This document shows, in pieces, positions 11,480 through 24,540 of a DNA stretch of 64,000 nucleotides. The notes under the pieces are model-generated. The model was given only the letters and a program-made list of their open reading frames with translations, ran no database searches and had not been told where the DNA came from. The number at the start of each line of letters is the position of its first letter. Position 1 is the stretch's first letter. The stretch is from Rutidosis leptorrhynchoides. Its lineage: Eukaryota; Streptophyta; Magnoliopsida; Asterales; Asteraceae. A program made the position numbers and the translations under genes. The stretch covers positions 719,750,001-719,814,000 of the forward strand of contig NC_092333.1 of NCBI RefSeq assembly GCF_046630445.1, given 5' to 3'.

Positions 11480-13199
11480 GAACGGACGGGGATGTCAAGC
11501 CCTATGGATCCATATACAACTATTCGCACCCACCAGTTCTTATAACCGGCAGCTACTAGTTACCAAAGCTAAGGGATTTTTGGTTCAAACTCAGTGTAGA
11601 ATTAAGTATGTAAATACTTGTGTCCATTGCATATAAAATAAAGTGCATGTATTCTCAGCCCAAAAATATTTAAAGCATTTAAAAAGGGAATCTATAAACT
11701 CACCTTAGCAGCACATAAATTTATTCACCGAAATGTGACCGAAACTCGGAATGCAAAGTAACCGTAGATCTCAACCTAGAGAATATACGTTGGTCAATAA
11801 ATGTCTAACAAGCTGGGTCGAGTCATAGTGTATCACAATCCTAATGCTCGAGACCGACATGCAAAAGTTAACAAAAGTCATCTCAAAAAGTCAAGTTTGA
11901 CAATTGTTTAACAAAACGAGACGTGTCTTATATAAGAATTTATTTACTCGACAAGTAGTATCCAAAAATCCAATTTATTAATATTATAAATAAGTTGTTT
12001 AAATATTAATTGTAGATTCAAACACAAATTCAATTAATGTCAAACATAATTCAGTTGACCATATCTTTTAATCCGTTCATCGAAATCACGCGACTTCTAA
12101 CTGAAAAGTTATTAATTTTTCGATAGCTTTTCAACGACATGCATATCATATACTTTATATCAGTAGCATATGTATCAAATTCGTGATTCATCATAAACTA
12201 TCTAACGACAAAATTAAAGCATACAAGCATGCATAAACATATATACTCGAGCACTAGACATGGATACACTATTAATATATAAAAGATAAGATATGAATGT
12301 TCACCTATCAATATTGTGATTTAATATTGCAGGAAAGTACGTAGACGTAAAGATAGTGGATGACTGTATGGTTGGTCTTGGATTCACGAACAATACTCCG
12401 AATAATACCCAATATTTTCTTAGTTTAAAACGGTTTGAAACTGGAATTAAAACACCCTCGTATATACTTTATTATTATTAAACTTAAATTAAAATTAAAA
12501 TTATAATTATAAATATAAATATATTGAGACAGATTGAGAATGGATTCAGAATAAGATGTGTTGAATTCGGCAGAAGGCTCGTGCCTTTTATAGACATATT
12601 CTGATTTTTACAGCTCCGCGATCGAGGAGTTTTTGTGCCTTACAGCTCCGCGATCGCGAAGGTGCGCATTTCCAGCTCACACATTTTTGTTCACTAGCTT
12701 GTCGACATAATTAATTAATTATATATAATTTATATATAATTTATATAATTATATATATTATATTATATTCTTGTGCATAGTTGACTTGTAATTTTAGCTC
12801 CTTGTCTCGTACATTTAAGCCCAGTTTATGTCTCGGTTCCGATTTCTCGAACGTCTTTCCGTACGCTTTAATATCTTGTATTTTACAGTTCGCGATAAGT
12901 ACCTTTATCAATAATTAGACTTATTTGCCAATAAATTATCTTATTTGAAATGTAACTTATACATTTTAATATTTTGGTCATTTGCTTCTTTAAATCGTCT
13001 TCGTATTATTTACTACAATATAATTAATAATATTTTTACATATAATTGTTCGTGAATCGTCGAGCATAGTCAAAGGGTAATTGATTACATGAATATAGTT
13101 CCAAAACTTTTTGAGACTCAACATTACAGACTTTGCTTATCGTATCGAAATCATATAAAGATTAAGTTTAAATTTGGTCGAAATTTCCGGGTCATCACA
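11480..13199 (-). mobile_element. Family A LTR copy (minus strand, lacks its 3'-most ~600 bp)
   Basis: From about 11480 to 13199 the sequence runs parallel to 43030-44901 of the solo LTR. Landmarks are 'GGATCCATATACAAC', 'CTCAGCCCAAAAATAT' and 'CAATATTGTGAT'. On the minus strand it starts at 13199 with TGTGATGACCC. It contains a TATA box (12586-12592) and a pair of palindromes of the CTCCGCGATCGCGGAG type, whereas the solo copy has CATGCGATCGCATG at the same place. The part corresponding to 42412-43030 is absent. Confidence 0.8.
12614..12661 (-). promoter_or_regulatory. Palindrome pair upstream of TATA, CTCC-arm version
   Basis: CTCCGCGATCGAGGAG (12614-12629) and CTCCGCGATCGCGAAG (12646-12661) are centred 32 bp apart. 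The nearer lies ~32 bp from the TATA box at 12586-12592. They occupy the same LTR position as the CATG-arm pair at 44393-44438. Confidence 0.6.
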
Positions 13200-13872
13200 A
13201 TTGCTCACTTGTTAAAATAAAAAATTCGATTTTTCCGGTTAGAAAACAAGAAAAATAAGCTAAACGATTTGTAAACAACACTTATTTTGCTGGACAGTGA
13301 TGGGGAGGGCGATCATCTTGACGGTGAGCAGGGACCATGGGTTAGGGATGGCCTTATGTGCTTAACATTACTTTCGTATTCTCTATTTCACTTAAGACAT
13401 GTATTACGGAGTACCAAATTTGGTCACTTTACAAATGTATCCCGTAGTACCAAATCACACGCAAATATGCATTTGTAGCTTAAAGATGATATTATTTATT
13501 ACTATTATAAATTTATTATTTTATTATTTGACTTGATCAAAATCAATTCAAACGTGTGACGAAATTTATGCAATCCTATATAAGCTTTGGACATAATTGG
13601 AATTCAAATAGATCACAAATTACTTACATGCATGCATACATGCCCTTAGTTGTTCAACAGGAGTACTTTGTATTTAATAGTTTAATATCTTTCCAACTTC
13701 TTATTCTTATGTAATACTCCGTATATACACTATCCAGATCAAATTAGAACCGCCAAAAGTAACTAATTAATTCAAAAGATACGTAGACACATTTTTTTCC
13801 GCATTATTTGAAATTTGAAAGATAATGTTATTTAGTTGGTTACATCCTATTTTTTCTCACTCGGCCACTCCC
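13200..13872. other. Intergenic, no gene seen
   Basis: Low-complexity AT-rich DNA between the last family A LTR and the DUF7086-type gene. Short ORFs have no recognisable content. The last ~100 bp are the proximal promoter of the next gene. Confidence 0.6.
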
Positions 13873-13879
13873 TATATAA
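13873..13879 (+). promoter_or_regulatory. TATA box of the DUF7086-type gene
   Basis: TATATAA lies 64 bp before the ATG at 13943 in a CT-rich context (CCCTATATAACCACC). A transcription start ~30 bp downstream would give a short leader of about 35 bases. Confidence 0.6.
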
Positions 13880-13942
13880 CCACCCTAATCCTAATCATTA
13901 TTAATTAAACTATACTAATCAAACAACCTGATCAATACAACG

Positions 13943-14596
13943 ATGGCTACTATCCCGTTGATTCAAGAACAACAACAACCCGAAAATGCCCAAACCGATC
14001 TCCATCTCTCCCTTCGACAACCACCGCAAACGACGCAATGCGTGGTGGTCCCCACACCACGTCGCAATCGTCGAAACCCTAGACAAATCTTGCGTCAAGG
14101 TAAAGCTCCAACTATCACACCGCCGTTTCGATGGGCTACAGATCATCGTGCCACCGTTTTCAGTGTTAAACACTTAACAGAAGCCGGGATCAACGTCATC
14201 TCTGGTGACGTGCAATGCAAGCGTTGTAACCGAAAGTTTCAAATCGAGTACGATTTAAAAGCAAAATTCTTCGAAGTTTCGAATTACGTGAAGGAGAATA
14301 AGTATAGTTGGAAAGAACGGGCGCCCGACACCTGGATGAGCCCGGTTTTGCCAAAGTGTCAGTTTTGTGATCAAGAAAATTGTGTGAAACCAGTTATCGC
14401 GGATAAGAAACGAGCAATAAATTGGTTGTTTTTGCTACTTGGACAGATGGTTGGGTGTTGTAGTTTGGCACAATTGAAGTATTTTTGTAAGCATACGAGA
14501 AATCATCGAACCGGAGCGAAAGATCGGGTTCTTTTCTTGACGTATTTAGGGTTGTGCAAGCAACTTGACCCGAATGGGCCGTATGAGCGTTCTTGA
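13943..14596 (+). CDS. Plant DUF7086-type protein (217 aa), function unknown
   Basis: An intronless 217-residue ORF begins at the first ATG after a good TATA box. The N-terminal ~55 residues are rich in Gln, Pro and Arg and look disordered. From about residue 60 a compact domain follows with CKRC at 92-95 and CQFC at 139-142 (plus C147), a likely zinc-ribbon-type pair. The block WLFLLLGQMVGCC..LKYFCKHTRNHRTGAKDRVL leads to LCKQLDPNGPYERS at the end. I recognise this C-terminal block as the conserved region of the plant-specific family that I recall as DUF7086. No biochemical role is known to me. The hydrophobic WLFLLLG stretch is short and probably part of the fold. The gene looks intact and is not part of a mobile element. 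The family number is from memory. Confidence 0.75.
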   Translation: MATIPLIQEQQQPENAQTDLHLSLRQPPQTTQCVVVPTPRRNRRNPRQILRQGKAPTITPPFRWATDHRATVFSVKHLTEAGINVISGDVQCKRCNRKFQIEYDLKAKFFEVSNYVKENKYSWKERAPDTWMSPVLPKCQFCDQENCVKPVIADKKRAINWLFLLLGQMVGCCSLAQLKYFCKHTRNHRTGAKDRVLFLTYLGLCKQLDPNGPYERS

Positions 14597-15785
14597 TTGA
14601 TGTGGAACTAGAAATCAGGTTTATGATCGAGTACAATTTGTAAGCATGCAAGAATCATATGATTTTTGGCTGTGCTTTTATATCTTTTTTTTTTTTTTTT
14701 TTAATTACTATGATGATTAATGTAAAAAGTTGTTTGATTTCAATTCTATCTGAATCTGAACTTTAAGTTATTTAAATTATATGGATTGTATTAATTGTAT
14801 TACAGTATTAATTTTATACCGGGCAAAAGAGTTTTGATCACTTAACTTTGATAAAAGTTTTCAACCATAAGAGATGATATAGTGATCGAATATATTTCTT
14901 GTTGTTAATCGGTTCAACACCTGCGTTTATATGTTTTGAAATCTTGAAGTTTTAATTAGTTTAAATTCTAAACTTATCAGAGTTTTATTCGCGCCAATTA
15001 TTATGAATGGGTTGTTGAGTTTAGGCTAGATTTTATCACGTTCTAGCGACATTTCCGTATTTTGAAAAAGTGGATTTAAATTCGCAATTGTAATCGCAAA
15101 AATTGTATTATTTTTTCATGTAATTAACTTTAAACTTTATTACATACGTAAAATATCAAACATTAAATTAAATTAAATATTTTTACGATCATTCGGTGAT
15201 ATATTCCATAATATTAGAAACTTTATTTTTTCAAAAAAAATTAGTCTAAATTTTGTCTTAATAAATCAAAGTAATGTGTGATTTATTTAAGTAATAAAAT
15301 TGTTTGCTGATTTTTTATAAAAAAAATAATATACATTACTTTAAACTATACATAAATAAATACATTACTTTACGGATCAGGATTATCATTTTTATTTTTT
15401 TTTGGCAAAAACAAGGAATTAGATTAAAATATAAATTTTTATAAATTTTTCAGGATCAGGATTATCATTGATTATGTGTTTTTTTCTAATTTTTATTAAA
15501 GAAGTAAAAATAAAAACTAAAAATAAAAATAAAATAACAATTAAAAATATTAACAATGGCTACACCCACGAAGTACAAAAATATGAAGCTGGGTTATCCA
15601 TCCAGTACGTCTAAACCCAGATCCTTTCGTTAATTGCACATCATCTATTAAAAAAAAAATAATAATAATACTCCGTAATTAATATTGCATATCATCTTCA
15701 TCTTTATATTCTTATATATATTTGAATTGAATTTGAATAATCGCTATCGAAATTAACAAGGGAAGTTGTTCGGAGGTCAGGCAGA
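14597..15785. other. Intergenic AT-rich region
   Basis: No ORF or RNA gene is recognisable. It contains T- and A-runs, a repeated GGATCAGGATTATCAT motif near 15380 and 15450, and ends in the leader of the kinase gene. Confidence 0.6.
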
Positions 15786-18700
15786 ATGGATCGTCCAAAA
15801 TCACAAGTACGAGTAATTATTATTATATATATGTATAATAAGAAGTTAACAATTTTATTTAGTTTTCTCTTCATTTGATAATTTATTTATTAAAAAGTTA
15901 TTTATAATGCCAAATATAGTTATGCTGTTGTAATTAAATTGTGGAATGAATGAATGAATGAATATAGATGGTAGCTAATAAGGGCGAAAAAGAAAAAGAA
16001 AGTGAAGGTGTAATAATAATAGGGGGAATGGTGTTAGATATTCAAGCAACTCCTTCTACTTCTCCAAACCCTAGAACTACTGTTCCTGGCAAGGTATACT
16101 CACTTAGTTTGTTGTCAATTTTCAAATTGTTGACTTTTTGTTGATACAGTAGTTGTTAATGAAATTGGTGATAATTAATGTGTTAGGAACAAAAATGGTG
16201 TACTATTTGGTTTGTTACAAATAGGAAGATTAGGTATTGTATAGGTGTATGTAACATAAAATCATTGAACTTTTAAACGTCGACCCGTTTGAGCTATTTT
16301 GTTACCTGATAGATCCATGTTGGGACAAACTATTAGTACATTGATGTTAATGACTATGGCTTGGGTGATTATTAAGTTATTGAGTATTGTATACGTTTAG
16401 GTTACTATCTTTGCAGCCTTTTTCATTGACTAGTTCCTCTAATTAGATGCGATATGCAGAAGGAGGTGTAGCTAGGAACATTGCTGAGTGTGTATCAAAG
16501 CTTGGAACAAAGCCTTTTATGATAAGTGCACTAGGATTGGATATGTCAGGTGACGAATCTCGATAGTATGCATCGATTGAGGCCAGCATACATGATCTTT
16601 CTTTCTTGTTTTAAAATTTACAAACTTTTGACTAATTTGAAATTTTGCAGGTAATTTGCTGTTGGAGTATTGGAAGTCTGCAGGATTATCAATGAAAGGT
16701 TGACTTTTGAGTACTAATTATAATTTGTTTTCTGGTACATTTTTGTGATAAAGAAAAGGTTTTGAATTTTGGTATCATTGTGTATGTTCATGTTTATGTA
16801 TGTAAGGCATCCGAATAGGCCATGAGATAGAGACTCCAGTTGTATGTGATATTTTTGATACGGATGGTGAAATAGCCGCTGCTGTTGCAAGTGTCGAGTC
16901 CGTTGTAAGTCGATTATCCGTATTTCAAAGTTTTTTTTTTTTTTTTTTGCGTACCGTTTATTTACAAAGTGATATTCAAAACTTAGATGCTTAATATGTT
17001 ATATGTTACAGGAAAGGTTTGTTACACCTAAGTGGATTGTACAATTTAAGTCTGATATTGCATCTGCTCCTATGGTGATGGTTGACGCTAACTTAAGTTC
17101 AGCGGCTCTCGAAGCTTCTTGTCAACGTATGTTTCTCCGTCACCCGCCACCTGGCATTCCACCCTTCCTCAACTTTTTATTTTTTATATTTTTTATGAGT
17201 GTCTGTATCATGTCGTTTACTTGCAGTAGCAGCAGAGGTTGGTACACCAGTGTGGTTCGAGCCCGTTTCTGTAGCAAAGTCAAAAAGAGTCGTTTCAGTT
17301 GCCAAGTATGTGAGTCTCCTCTTTTTGAAACTCGTGTTTATAAAATAATTAGCCCGAAAATCATTACAAATGATTAGAGCTGAGCAGTGGCAAAATGAGC
17401 GAGTACGCAGGTTGGGTAAAAGTAAAACAGGCCATTTTTACAAGGGTTCGAAAGGAGCTGGTCCGGGTCGGGTCGGGTCGGATCGACGTGTAACTTTTAT
17501 GTGTGAATTGTAATTACATATAAATCTGAATATGTACTTAGAACAACATACGAGGTTGTATACATTAAAAGTAGACTTTTGGGCCTTCTAAACCCGTTCA
17601 ACCCAGTTGACCCGTTTCATTTTGGCCAGTTTTGGAGAATGATCCATAATAACACATTGATACTTTACAGATAACGTTTACTTCACCTAATGAAGACGAG
17701 CTAATTGCAATGGCCAATGCTCTATCTTTTAAACACGCGTTCACTCCAATTCAAAAGGATAGCAGTACAATAGAGTCTCTATTTCAACAACTAAAACCCG
17801 CAATCTGGATTTTGCTTGAAAAAGGCATTAAAGTGGTTGTGGTAACTCTCGGGTCTAAAGGAGTGTTGTTATGTTCTAAAGGTGGTCTCGACTTTCAACA
17901 TATTGGACCAAACAGAAACAATAAGTCTCACGATATTGGCAAAAAGTTGCACAAAACCATAAGTCAAGTCTGCCCATCTGACCGATTGTTTAGTGCTTTA
18001 AGGCTCGAAGAGAGGTCGAGTAATAGCCCTTATGTGGTGAATTTTCCAGCTGTATTATCTAATTCAGTTAAAAGACTTACAGGAGCTGGTGATTGTTTAG
18101 TTGGTGGATCGATTGCTTCGATTTGTGCAGGTTTAGATGTAATGCAAAGTATTGCCGTTGGAATTGCAGCTGCTAAAGCTACCGTTGAGGCGGAGACTAA
18201 TGTACCCGCCAAATTTAGCTTGGAGCAAATTGCAGGTATTTATTTAATGATGTAGTAAAATTTAACTGATTTTTCTTAATGGGTCAATCGATTTTGGTTT
18301 GAGTTTATCTCTAACATGTTTGGAGATGGGGAAAATGGGTTTGAGAAGTTGAGAGTCTCCCCAAGTGTGTTATAATGCGTGCAACCTTCTAAATCGTTTT
18401 ATTAAAATAATGTTTAGGTTTTAGATTAATAATGAAAAAAAATCAAAAATCTTAAATAAGATCGTGCCAGGTCAATTGGTCCAGTTTCCACCTGTATAAA
18501 ATTCACATAAATAACACATCAAAATTTTTAAAAAAATGGTGCGTGTGCTTGATGGCATTCGTAGCCAGTTTGTGCGATATTTTTTTCTATATACAACATT
18601 GTGAAATTTCTAAAAAAAAGTTGGTGCGGAGCCTAGAGGTTAAAAGAGCCGGGTCGCTCAAAAGTGTGTTTGAATGCATAATTACTTGTACATTGTTTTA

Positions 18701-18836
18701 TGTTCAGGAAAACATAGTGTAGTGTAGATGGTACCTAATTAATGAAACAATAATATTTTGTACTTGTTATTCTGCAGCTGATGCAAGATCGGTGTACATG
18801 GCTGCTAAGGTTGTCTTTGTTCCATCGATGTTATAA
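15786..18836 (+). CDS. PUKI: pfkB-family carbohydrate kinase, likely peroxisomal pseudouridine kinase (405 aa)
   Basis: Nine exons with GT-AG borders read through without interruption: 15786-15806, 15968-16093, 16447-16549, 16651-16698, 16807-16904, 17012-17126, 17227-17309, 17671-18235 and 18778-18836 (405 codons plus stop). The pfkB N-terminal signature region is GGVARNIAECVSKLG, and the C-terminal signature TGAGDCLVGGS contains the catalytic Asp in GAGD. The last three residues are SML, a known non-canonical plant PTS1 tripeptide. From memory this matches Arabidopsis At1g49350, the peroxisomal pfkB protein identified as pseudouridine kinase, which phosphorylates pseudouridine to its 5'-phosphate before a glycosylase splits it. 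Exon 3 starts MRYAEGG where the broken duplicate at 34160 reads VRYAAGG. The short first exon could be bypassed by starting at the ATG of exon 2. The catalytic assignment is family knowledge, not shown by this sequence alone. Confidence 0.85.
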
Positions 18837-19350
18837 TTGATTCCTATGTTCTTTGTGAACTAAGGTTGAATGAATCATGTTTCATTTAAATCTTTGTTTC
18901 AAGTTTTACATTCTGCTTAAATGAGCATTACTTAAATTACATTCTGTAGTGTTTATGTGGGAAATGAATTTGAAAAGGAAACCAGGCTCCATTTAAGTTG
19001 AGCAACACGTACGGTGCGTGTTGCTTAACGTTAGTGCGTATTTCTGAGCACAATGTAACGATAAAGGAAACAATCTCAGACCACGCACTCGCCACTACGC
19101 ACTGTGCGTGGTGCATGGTCAAGGCTATTTTTTATTTTTGTAATTTGTCGCATTTTTGCCAATTTCCCATCAATAAAGTGCGTTACGTTGAGCCTCTTTT
19201 GGGCTTACCTACAATAAACAATGGACTCTCTTTTAAAGCCCAAATCCCACACGCATTCTTTGTACAAAATCGAAGCTTAAAAAACCCTAAATCCTTTTTA
19301 TTTTATTTTCTTCTTGAAAGCACAAGCAAGTATATTGAGAGGGAACCACA
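18837..19350 (+). repeat. Downstream part of a segmental duplication, with telo-box and site II motifs
   Basis: This block continues the homology between the kinase gene and its duplicate (matching 36450-36990). Near 19195-19330 it has TTTTGGGCTT, AAAGCCCAA and AAACCCTAAATCC, a combination typical of promoters and leaders of translation-related plant genes. A third, more diverged version of the AAACCCTAAATCC..GAAAGCAAAAGCAAG part is at 31930-32090. No ORF of that presumed neighbour gene is recognisable here. Confidence 0.6.
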
Positions 19351-20732
19351 AATGATTGCACTGATCAGGATGAAACAAAATATAATAGTGATATTGATTA
19401 ATATATGATAGTGTACCCCACCGAACACAAGTAAAGATATACGAAGAAAGAAACGAAGGGAATATACGAAGCCGATCCACAATGAAGCGGTGACATCGAG
19501 TATCACGCAACCTCAAACTAATAAGAGTCAACTACAGTACCCTCATATTAGACCAGCGGGTCAACTTAGCAAAGATAAAAAGAAGACAATGAAACTTTCG
19601 CTTTGTAAGGAGCCGAAAAGGGAAATTCAATTAATTCTTCCAAGTTGCATTGGGAACTAGCAACCTCAAAGGAAGAGAAAACTCTCCTACAAATAGAAAC
19701 ACTAAATGAGACATGCATTCATTCAATCCATCAATCGCATGTCATACATCAACAACTTCAACTCTCTTTCGGTGGCGTAAAGCAGTTCACACACTCGCTA
19801 CCTTCGGGTAATCGCCAACGAAGAGAGACTTATCCTCAATTCACCTATATTTAACAATTTCCGTGATCTGACGTTGGTATACTTATCTATTCGATAAAAG
19901 TTCGCCAAGAATTGTACAAACAATATCTTTCAAGATTTTTTTTCTCGAAAAAATTAAATACCCTTATACTTCGTAAAAGACAACGGAACTTCACTTGACG
20001 ATGAAGACCAAATTTGAACATACGAAAATAATGTAAATAAAATTTGAAATTGAATGTAGTTACTTGTATTGAATTTCTTATACCACACTTCCCAATATCC
20101 ACCTCAATTCGTTCATCTTCATTCTTTCACTTCATCTAAAATAAAAATACGTAGTAATATATTAACACCCATATTCAATCTTTCATACTTTCTTTCTTGG
20201 ACTATACACAAAGAATAATTGATAGGAAGTTTTAATATTTATATCTATCTCCACAACACACGAACTTTGTAAAAAGTAATTTTTTTTGCCGATATAATGG
20301 TGGTGAGTGAAAAGGTTGAAAGTAAAAACAGAAATTGAAAACACAATTCAATGATCCGAAAAGCAGTGGTAGCTAGGAAAGTAGGAATGGCTTCAGGTCA
20401 TCGATTCATCCATTTCTGTACCGAAAGAGCGAAGAAAAAAGAGATGTTAAAAAGAATAATCTTGTTGTCTGGTGACATTGCTAGTTGTAACAAATAAGTC
20501 TGTCAGAGTGATAAGGTTGGAAGCCGAGAATATCATCATCAGAAGAGGCAAAGATGAGAAAGATAAACAACGATAAGTTAGTTGACACATTGAGAAATTT
20601 AGCATCTTTTTCAAGAATAAATTTGGTGCTTGTCAAAGGAGTTGTAAGAGGGGTAGTTTGTTCTAGTGTTATTAAATTGATTTTTTAGTGTTTATATGTT
20701 GAATTAGGTGTTGTAGATATTGGTGTTTAGGA
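19351..20732. other. Unassigned region
   Basis: No convincing gene. The stretch 19400-19860 (with CCCACCGAACACAAG and TACCTTCGGGTAATCG) has the feel of an old LTR or leader fragment but I cannot name it. Small ORFs lack recognisable domains. Confidence 0.4.
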
Positions 20733-23265
20733 ATGAGAAAGAGGCGAGTGGTGAATCACTGTAAACAACATGAAGCTATTCTTGACTGCGGTAGCACAAA
20801 AGCCCCGGGACCGGATGGGTTCAACATGAGGTTTTTCAAAAAAATTTGGGAGGTTATCAAAGATGACCTAATTAGTGCTATTTCTTGGTTTTGGGAAAAA
20901 TCAGAGTTCTCAAAAGGTTGTAATGCTTCGTTTGTCACTTTGGTTCCTAAAAAAATTGACCCACTTAACCTTGGTGATTTTCGTCCTATAAGTCCCATCG
21001 GTAGTTATTACAAAATAATTGCTAAAATACTTTCGAATCGACTTAGAAGAATATTGCCTTCACTTGTGGGAATGGAACAAAGTGCTTTCTTGAAAGGCCG
21101 CTTCATACTTGATGGTGCACTTATTGTAAACGAAAGCATTGACTTCATAAAAAAAAAATCGGCAAAAGGGTTTAGTCTTTAAAGTGGATTTTGAGAAGGC
21201 GTTTGATTGCCTCAATTGGGAATTTCTACTGGAAGTAATGAGAAGTATGGGATTCGGTTCAAAATGGCGGAAATGGATATATGCTTGTCTTAGCTCGGCA
21301 TCACTATCTATTCTTGTTAATGGGTCACCTACAAAGGAGTTCTCGTTGGAAAGAGGTGTTAGACAAGGTGACCCGTTATCACCATTTCTATTCATCCTCG
21401 CGGCCGAAGGGTTGAACATTATGGCAAAAGCGGCCTTGGAAAGAGGTCTGTTTAATGGCATCGAAGTCGGTAAGGACAAAGTTCTATTATCTCATTTACA
21501 ATACGCGGATGACACCATTTTTATTGGTGAATGGAATCGGGAGAACGCACTCAATCTCCAAAACCTACTTAAATGTTTCGAGCTTGCTTCTGGTTTAAGA
21601 GTTAACTTTCACAAAAGTTGTTTGTATGGGGTTGGGGTTACTCCTGGTGAGCTAAACGTCGTTGCAAATCATATTGGGTGCCAAGTAGGTCAATTTCCAT
21701 TCACCTAACTCGGACTACCGATTGGGTCTAATATGAAACGAGAAAAAGATTGAAAAGTGGTCATTGAAAAATTTAAGAGTAGGCTCTCAAGTTGGAAAAT
21801 GAGAACGATGTCTTTTGGTGGACGATTGGTTCTAATCAAATCGGTGCTCTCTAGTCTCCCATTGTATTACTTCTCTATCTTTCGTGCCCCGGTTCGAGTG
21901 ATAAATATCCTTGAAAGTGTGAGACGTTCTTTTTTTTTGGGGAGGGTCGGGGTCGGGTTCTAAAATTAACTGGGTTAAATGGGACAATGTAATTGCTTCA
22001 TATGGGAACGGGGGGTTAAATATTGGTTCTCTGAAATGTAAAAATCTTGCCTTACTTGGGAAGTGGTGGTGGAGGTTCAAAACTGAAACCGACTCACTTT
22101 GGGTCAAAATCATTCGTAGCATTTACGGTTCATGTGGTGGCTTGTTGGCGGGGAGTGACTTGTCTCACTCTCCGACTCTTGGCACTTGGTCTAACATTAT
22201 TTTGGCAGGCAAAGCACTGGATGATTTAAACATTCATTTTAGCAACTCCTTCGTGAAATCAGTGGGTGACGGGCTCTCTACATCATTCTGGAACGAAGTT
22301 TGGATTGGAAATTGTAGACTATGTGACAAGTATCCAAGATTGTACAGGCTTGAAAGATCAAAACATGCTACGGTTGGAGATCGATTGCTCGCAGACAGTT
22401 CCGGACAGTTGTCGGCTTCCTGGGATTGGATTCGCAGCCCATCTGGTCGAACATAGGGTGAACTATCTTCGCTTGATGCTTTGGTTTCTGGTGCAACTCT
22501 AACGTCAACAGGAAAGACTCATGGTTGTGGAATTTGTCGAGTAATAACAAGTTCACGGTCAAGAAACTATCGATACTTGCAGATGAACAATTTCTTAATA
22601 TTGGTACCAACATTATTGAAACATATCGAAACAATTTGGTCCCAAAAAAACTCGAAATACTCTCTTGGCGGATAATCAAAAAGCGTATCCCCGTTAGAAC
22701 CGAACTTGACAAAAGAGGTATCGATTTGCATACGGTTAGATGTCCCCTTTGTGATGATGATTTGGAAACAATTGATCATGCTTTAATATTTTGCAAATTC
22801 TCAATGGAAGTATGGAACCGGGTATTCGAATGGTGGGGGCTTGGTAACTTCTCGAATCTCAGCTCCAATGAAATTCTTCGAGGGATTGCCTTAACCGATA
22901 AGACAAGTCGTGGAAAGTTGGTTTGGCAAGCGGTAGAATGAGTTTGTGCTTACTTCATTTGGAAGAATCGAAATAATATGGTGTTTCGTGGCAAAATGTG
23001 GAATGCCCCGAGTGCTCTAATTGAAATTCAATCCAAATCCTTTGAATGGATCTCGCAAAGACTAAAAGGAATAAAATTAGATTGGTTCGTTTGGTTTAAT
23101 AATCCTAGTATGTACTTTACAATCTAGCTTGATTTCATTGGCGTTGCTTTCTTTGCAACCCTAGATTATCCCATGTAACTCTCGTGTACTTTGGATGGTG
23201 ATCATCCAATCTTTGTATTTCTTCTTGTTCAATAAAATTTCTTGCCTTTCAAAAAAAAAAAAAAA
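20733..23265 (+). mobile_element. 5'-truncated LINE (L1-type) with reverse transcriptase and zf-RVT remnants
   Basis: The sequence begins inside the reverse transcriptase domain (KAPGPDGFNMRFFKK) and continues through FRPIS, GRFILDGA, VDFEKAFD, GVRQGDPLSPFLF and LQYADDT (about 21505), then the C-terminal zinc-finger region typical of plant LINEs (near 22525-22870; RCPLCDDDLETIDHALIFC). It ends with AATAAA at 23231-23236 and an A-tract at 23251-23265. The endonuclease domain and first ORF are missing, as expected from 5' truncation on insertion. The reading frame is broken at least three times (near 21182, 21708-21757 and 21963-22142), so it is dead. I could not identify a target-site duplication. 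Confidence 0.9.
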
Positions 23266-23890
23266 TACGGAATAGTTGGCAAGAAGTGAAGGATAAAATA
23301 ATATATAATTTATATTTATATTTATATTTGATAATAATTGTGTCATAAGGGTATTTTGGGAACTAGAGGAAAAAGTTAGTGGATTTATAGAAAACACAAC
23401 TGAAAATATCATTACCCCTGAGGAAATAATAATAAGGTTTAAGGGTATTTGGAAAGTGTGGTATAAAAATGAGTGGATTTATAAAAAGTGGGAGTGGATA
23501 TATCATCTCCCCTGATGGTTTGACCGTAATATCGATTGTCACGCGTGTGTTCGGGTTCAATTTCTTTCAAGACACAATAGCACGGGTGTTGGTGGCCAAA
23601 TTGTTAAGCGTGCTTGGTGGTGGCACGGGAAGGAGGAGTGGCGTGTTTGACCCATGTCACGTTTTAGGTGTTTAATTCGATTTTCTAATGTTATTTTAAT
23701 ATACTTTTAACATTTTTTGTTGTCTGTCCACTCAAATTTTAATCATTTTAATGCACTACTACTTACACGCCACCTCACTGCTTTCCATTTTTTCAACACA
23801 TTCGTCATGCCACCACCAACTGCCCCACTCTACCCATCAACACGCCATAAAACACCTTTACTACTAGAGTTGATCTAACAACCATATCAT
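23266..23890. other. Intergenic, no gene seen
   Basis: AT-rich after the LINE tail, then a stretch (23570-23870) with GGTGGTGGCACGGG and, inverted, CATGCCACCACCAAC. This could be a weak, eroded inverted-repeat element but the match is too short to call. Confidence 0.4.
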
Positions 23891-24540
23891 GGCATGGCAA
23901 TGGATCGGATATGGATCGGGTGAGGCCGTATCCATATCCATATTCATTTATTTTTAGATCAATATCCATATCCATATTCATTTATAAAAATTTCATCCAT
24001 CCATATCCATCTCCGTCGGGTGAAGCGGGTTAATGGATAATCATCCATATCCATTTAAATTTATTATATTTTTAACAAATACGATCTACAGTAATATTTC
24101 TTAATAGTTTATGCGACCAAAAGCCACATATTTATTAATCTATATAACAAATAGTCAACAAATAGCCTATTAAACGTGTAATACATCGATTACTTGTAAG
24201 GTTCTTACTTTGTAGTTACATGAAATCATATTTAAACCATCAAAGTACGATAAATACATTTAATGATTTAAACAAAACAAAATATAAGAAAAAATTTATT
24301 TTTTTAGAGAAAATATGAAGAAAGATGAATATAATTAATGAAATGTCACTACATAAATGATATTAATTTGAGTGACAAATTTATATATTTAGCTATTTAG
24401 GGTGAAAGCGGGATGAAACTTTTCATCCATATCCATATCTATTTTGATTCATCCATATCCGTATCCATATCCATTTAGATCGTCCATATCCACGAATAAT
24501 AGGGTGGATGTCCACTGGATCGGGTATCCATTGCCATTCC
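23891..24540. mobile_element. 650-bp non-autonomous inverted-repeat transposon with 6-bp target duplication
   Basis: The left end GGCATGGCAATGGAT (23891-23905) is matched by the inverted right end GGAATGGCAATGGAT (24526-24540), with one mismatch. The flanks are TATCAT on both sides (23885-23890 and 24541-24546). Inside are many CCATATCCAT/GGATATGGAT copies clustered near both ends, like subterminal transposase-binding repeats. There is no ORF. The 6-bp duplication does not match the usual lengths for hAT (8), MULE (9) or PIF/CACTA (3), so no superfamily is assigned. Confidence 0.7.

Noticed and set aside
13919-14173. Antisense ORF over the DUF7086-type gene
   Set aside because: Shadow of a real gene on the other strand.
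23570-23870. Possible small inverted-repeat element (GGTGGTGGCACGGG / CATGCCACCACCAAC)
   Set aside because: The match is short and has no clear ends or target duplication.
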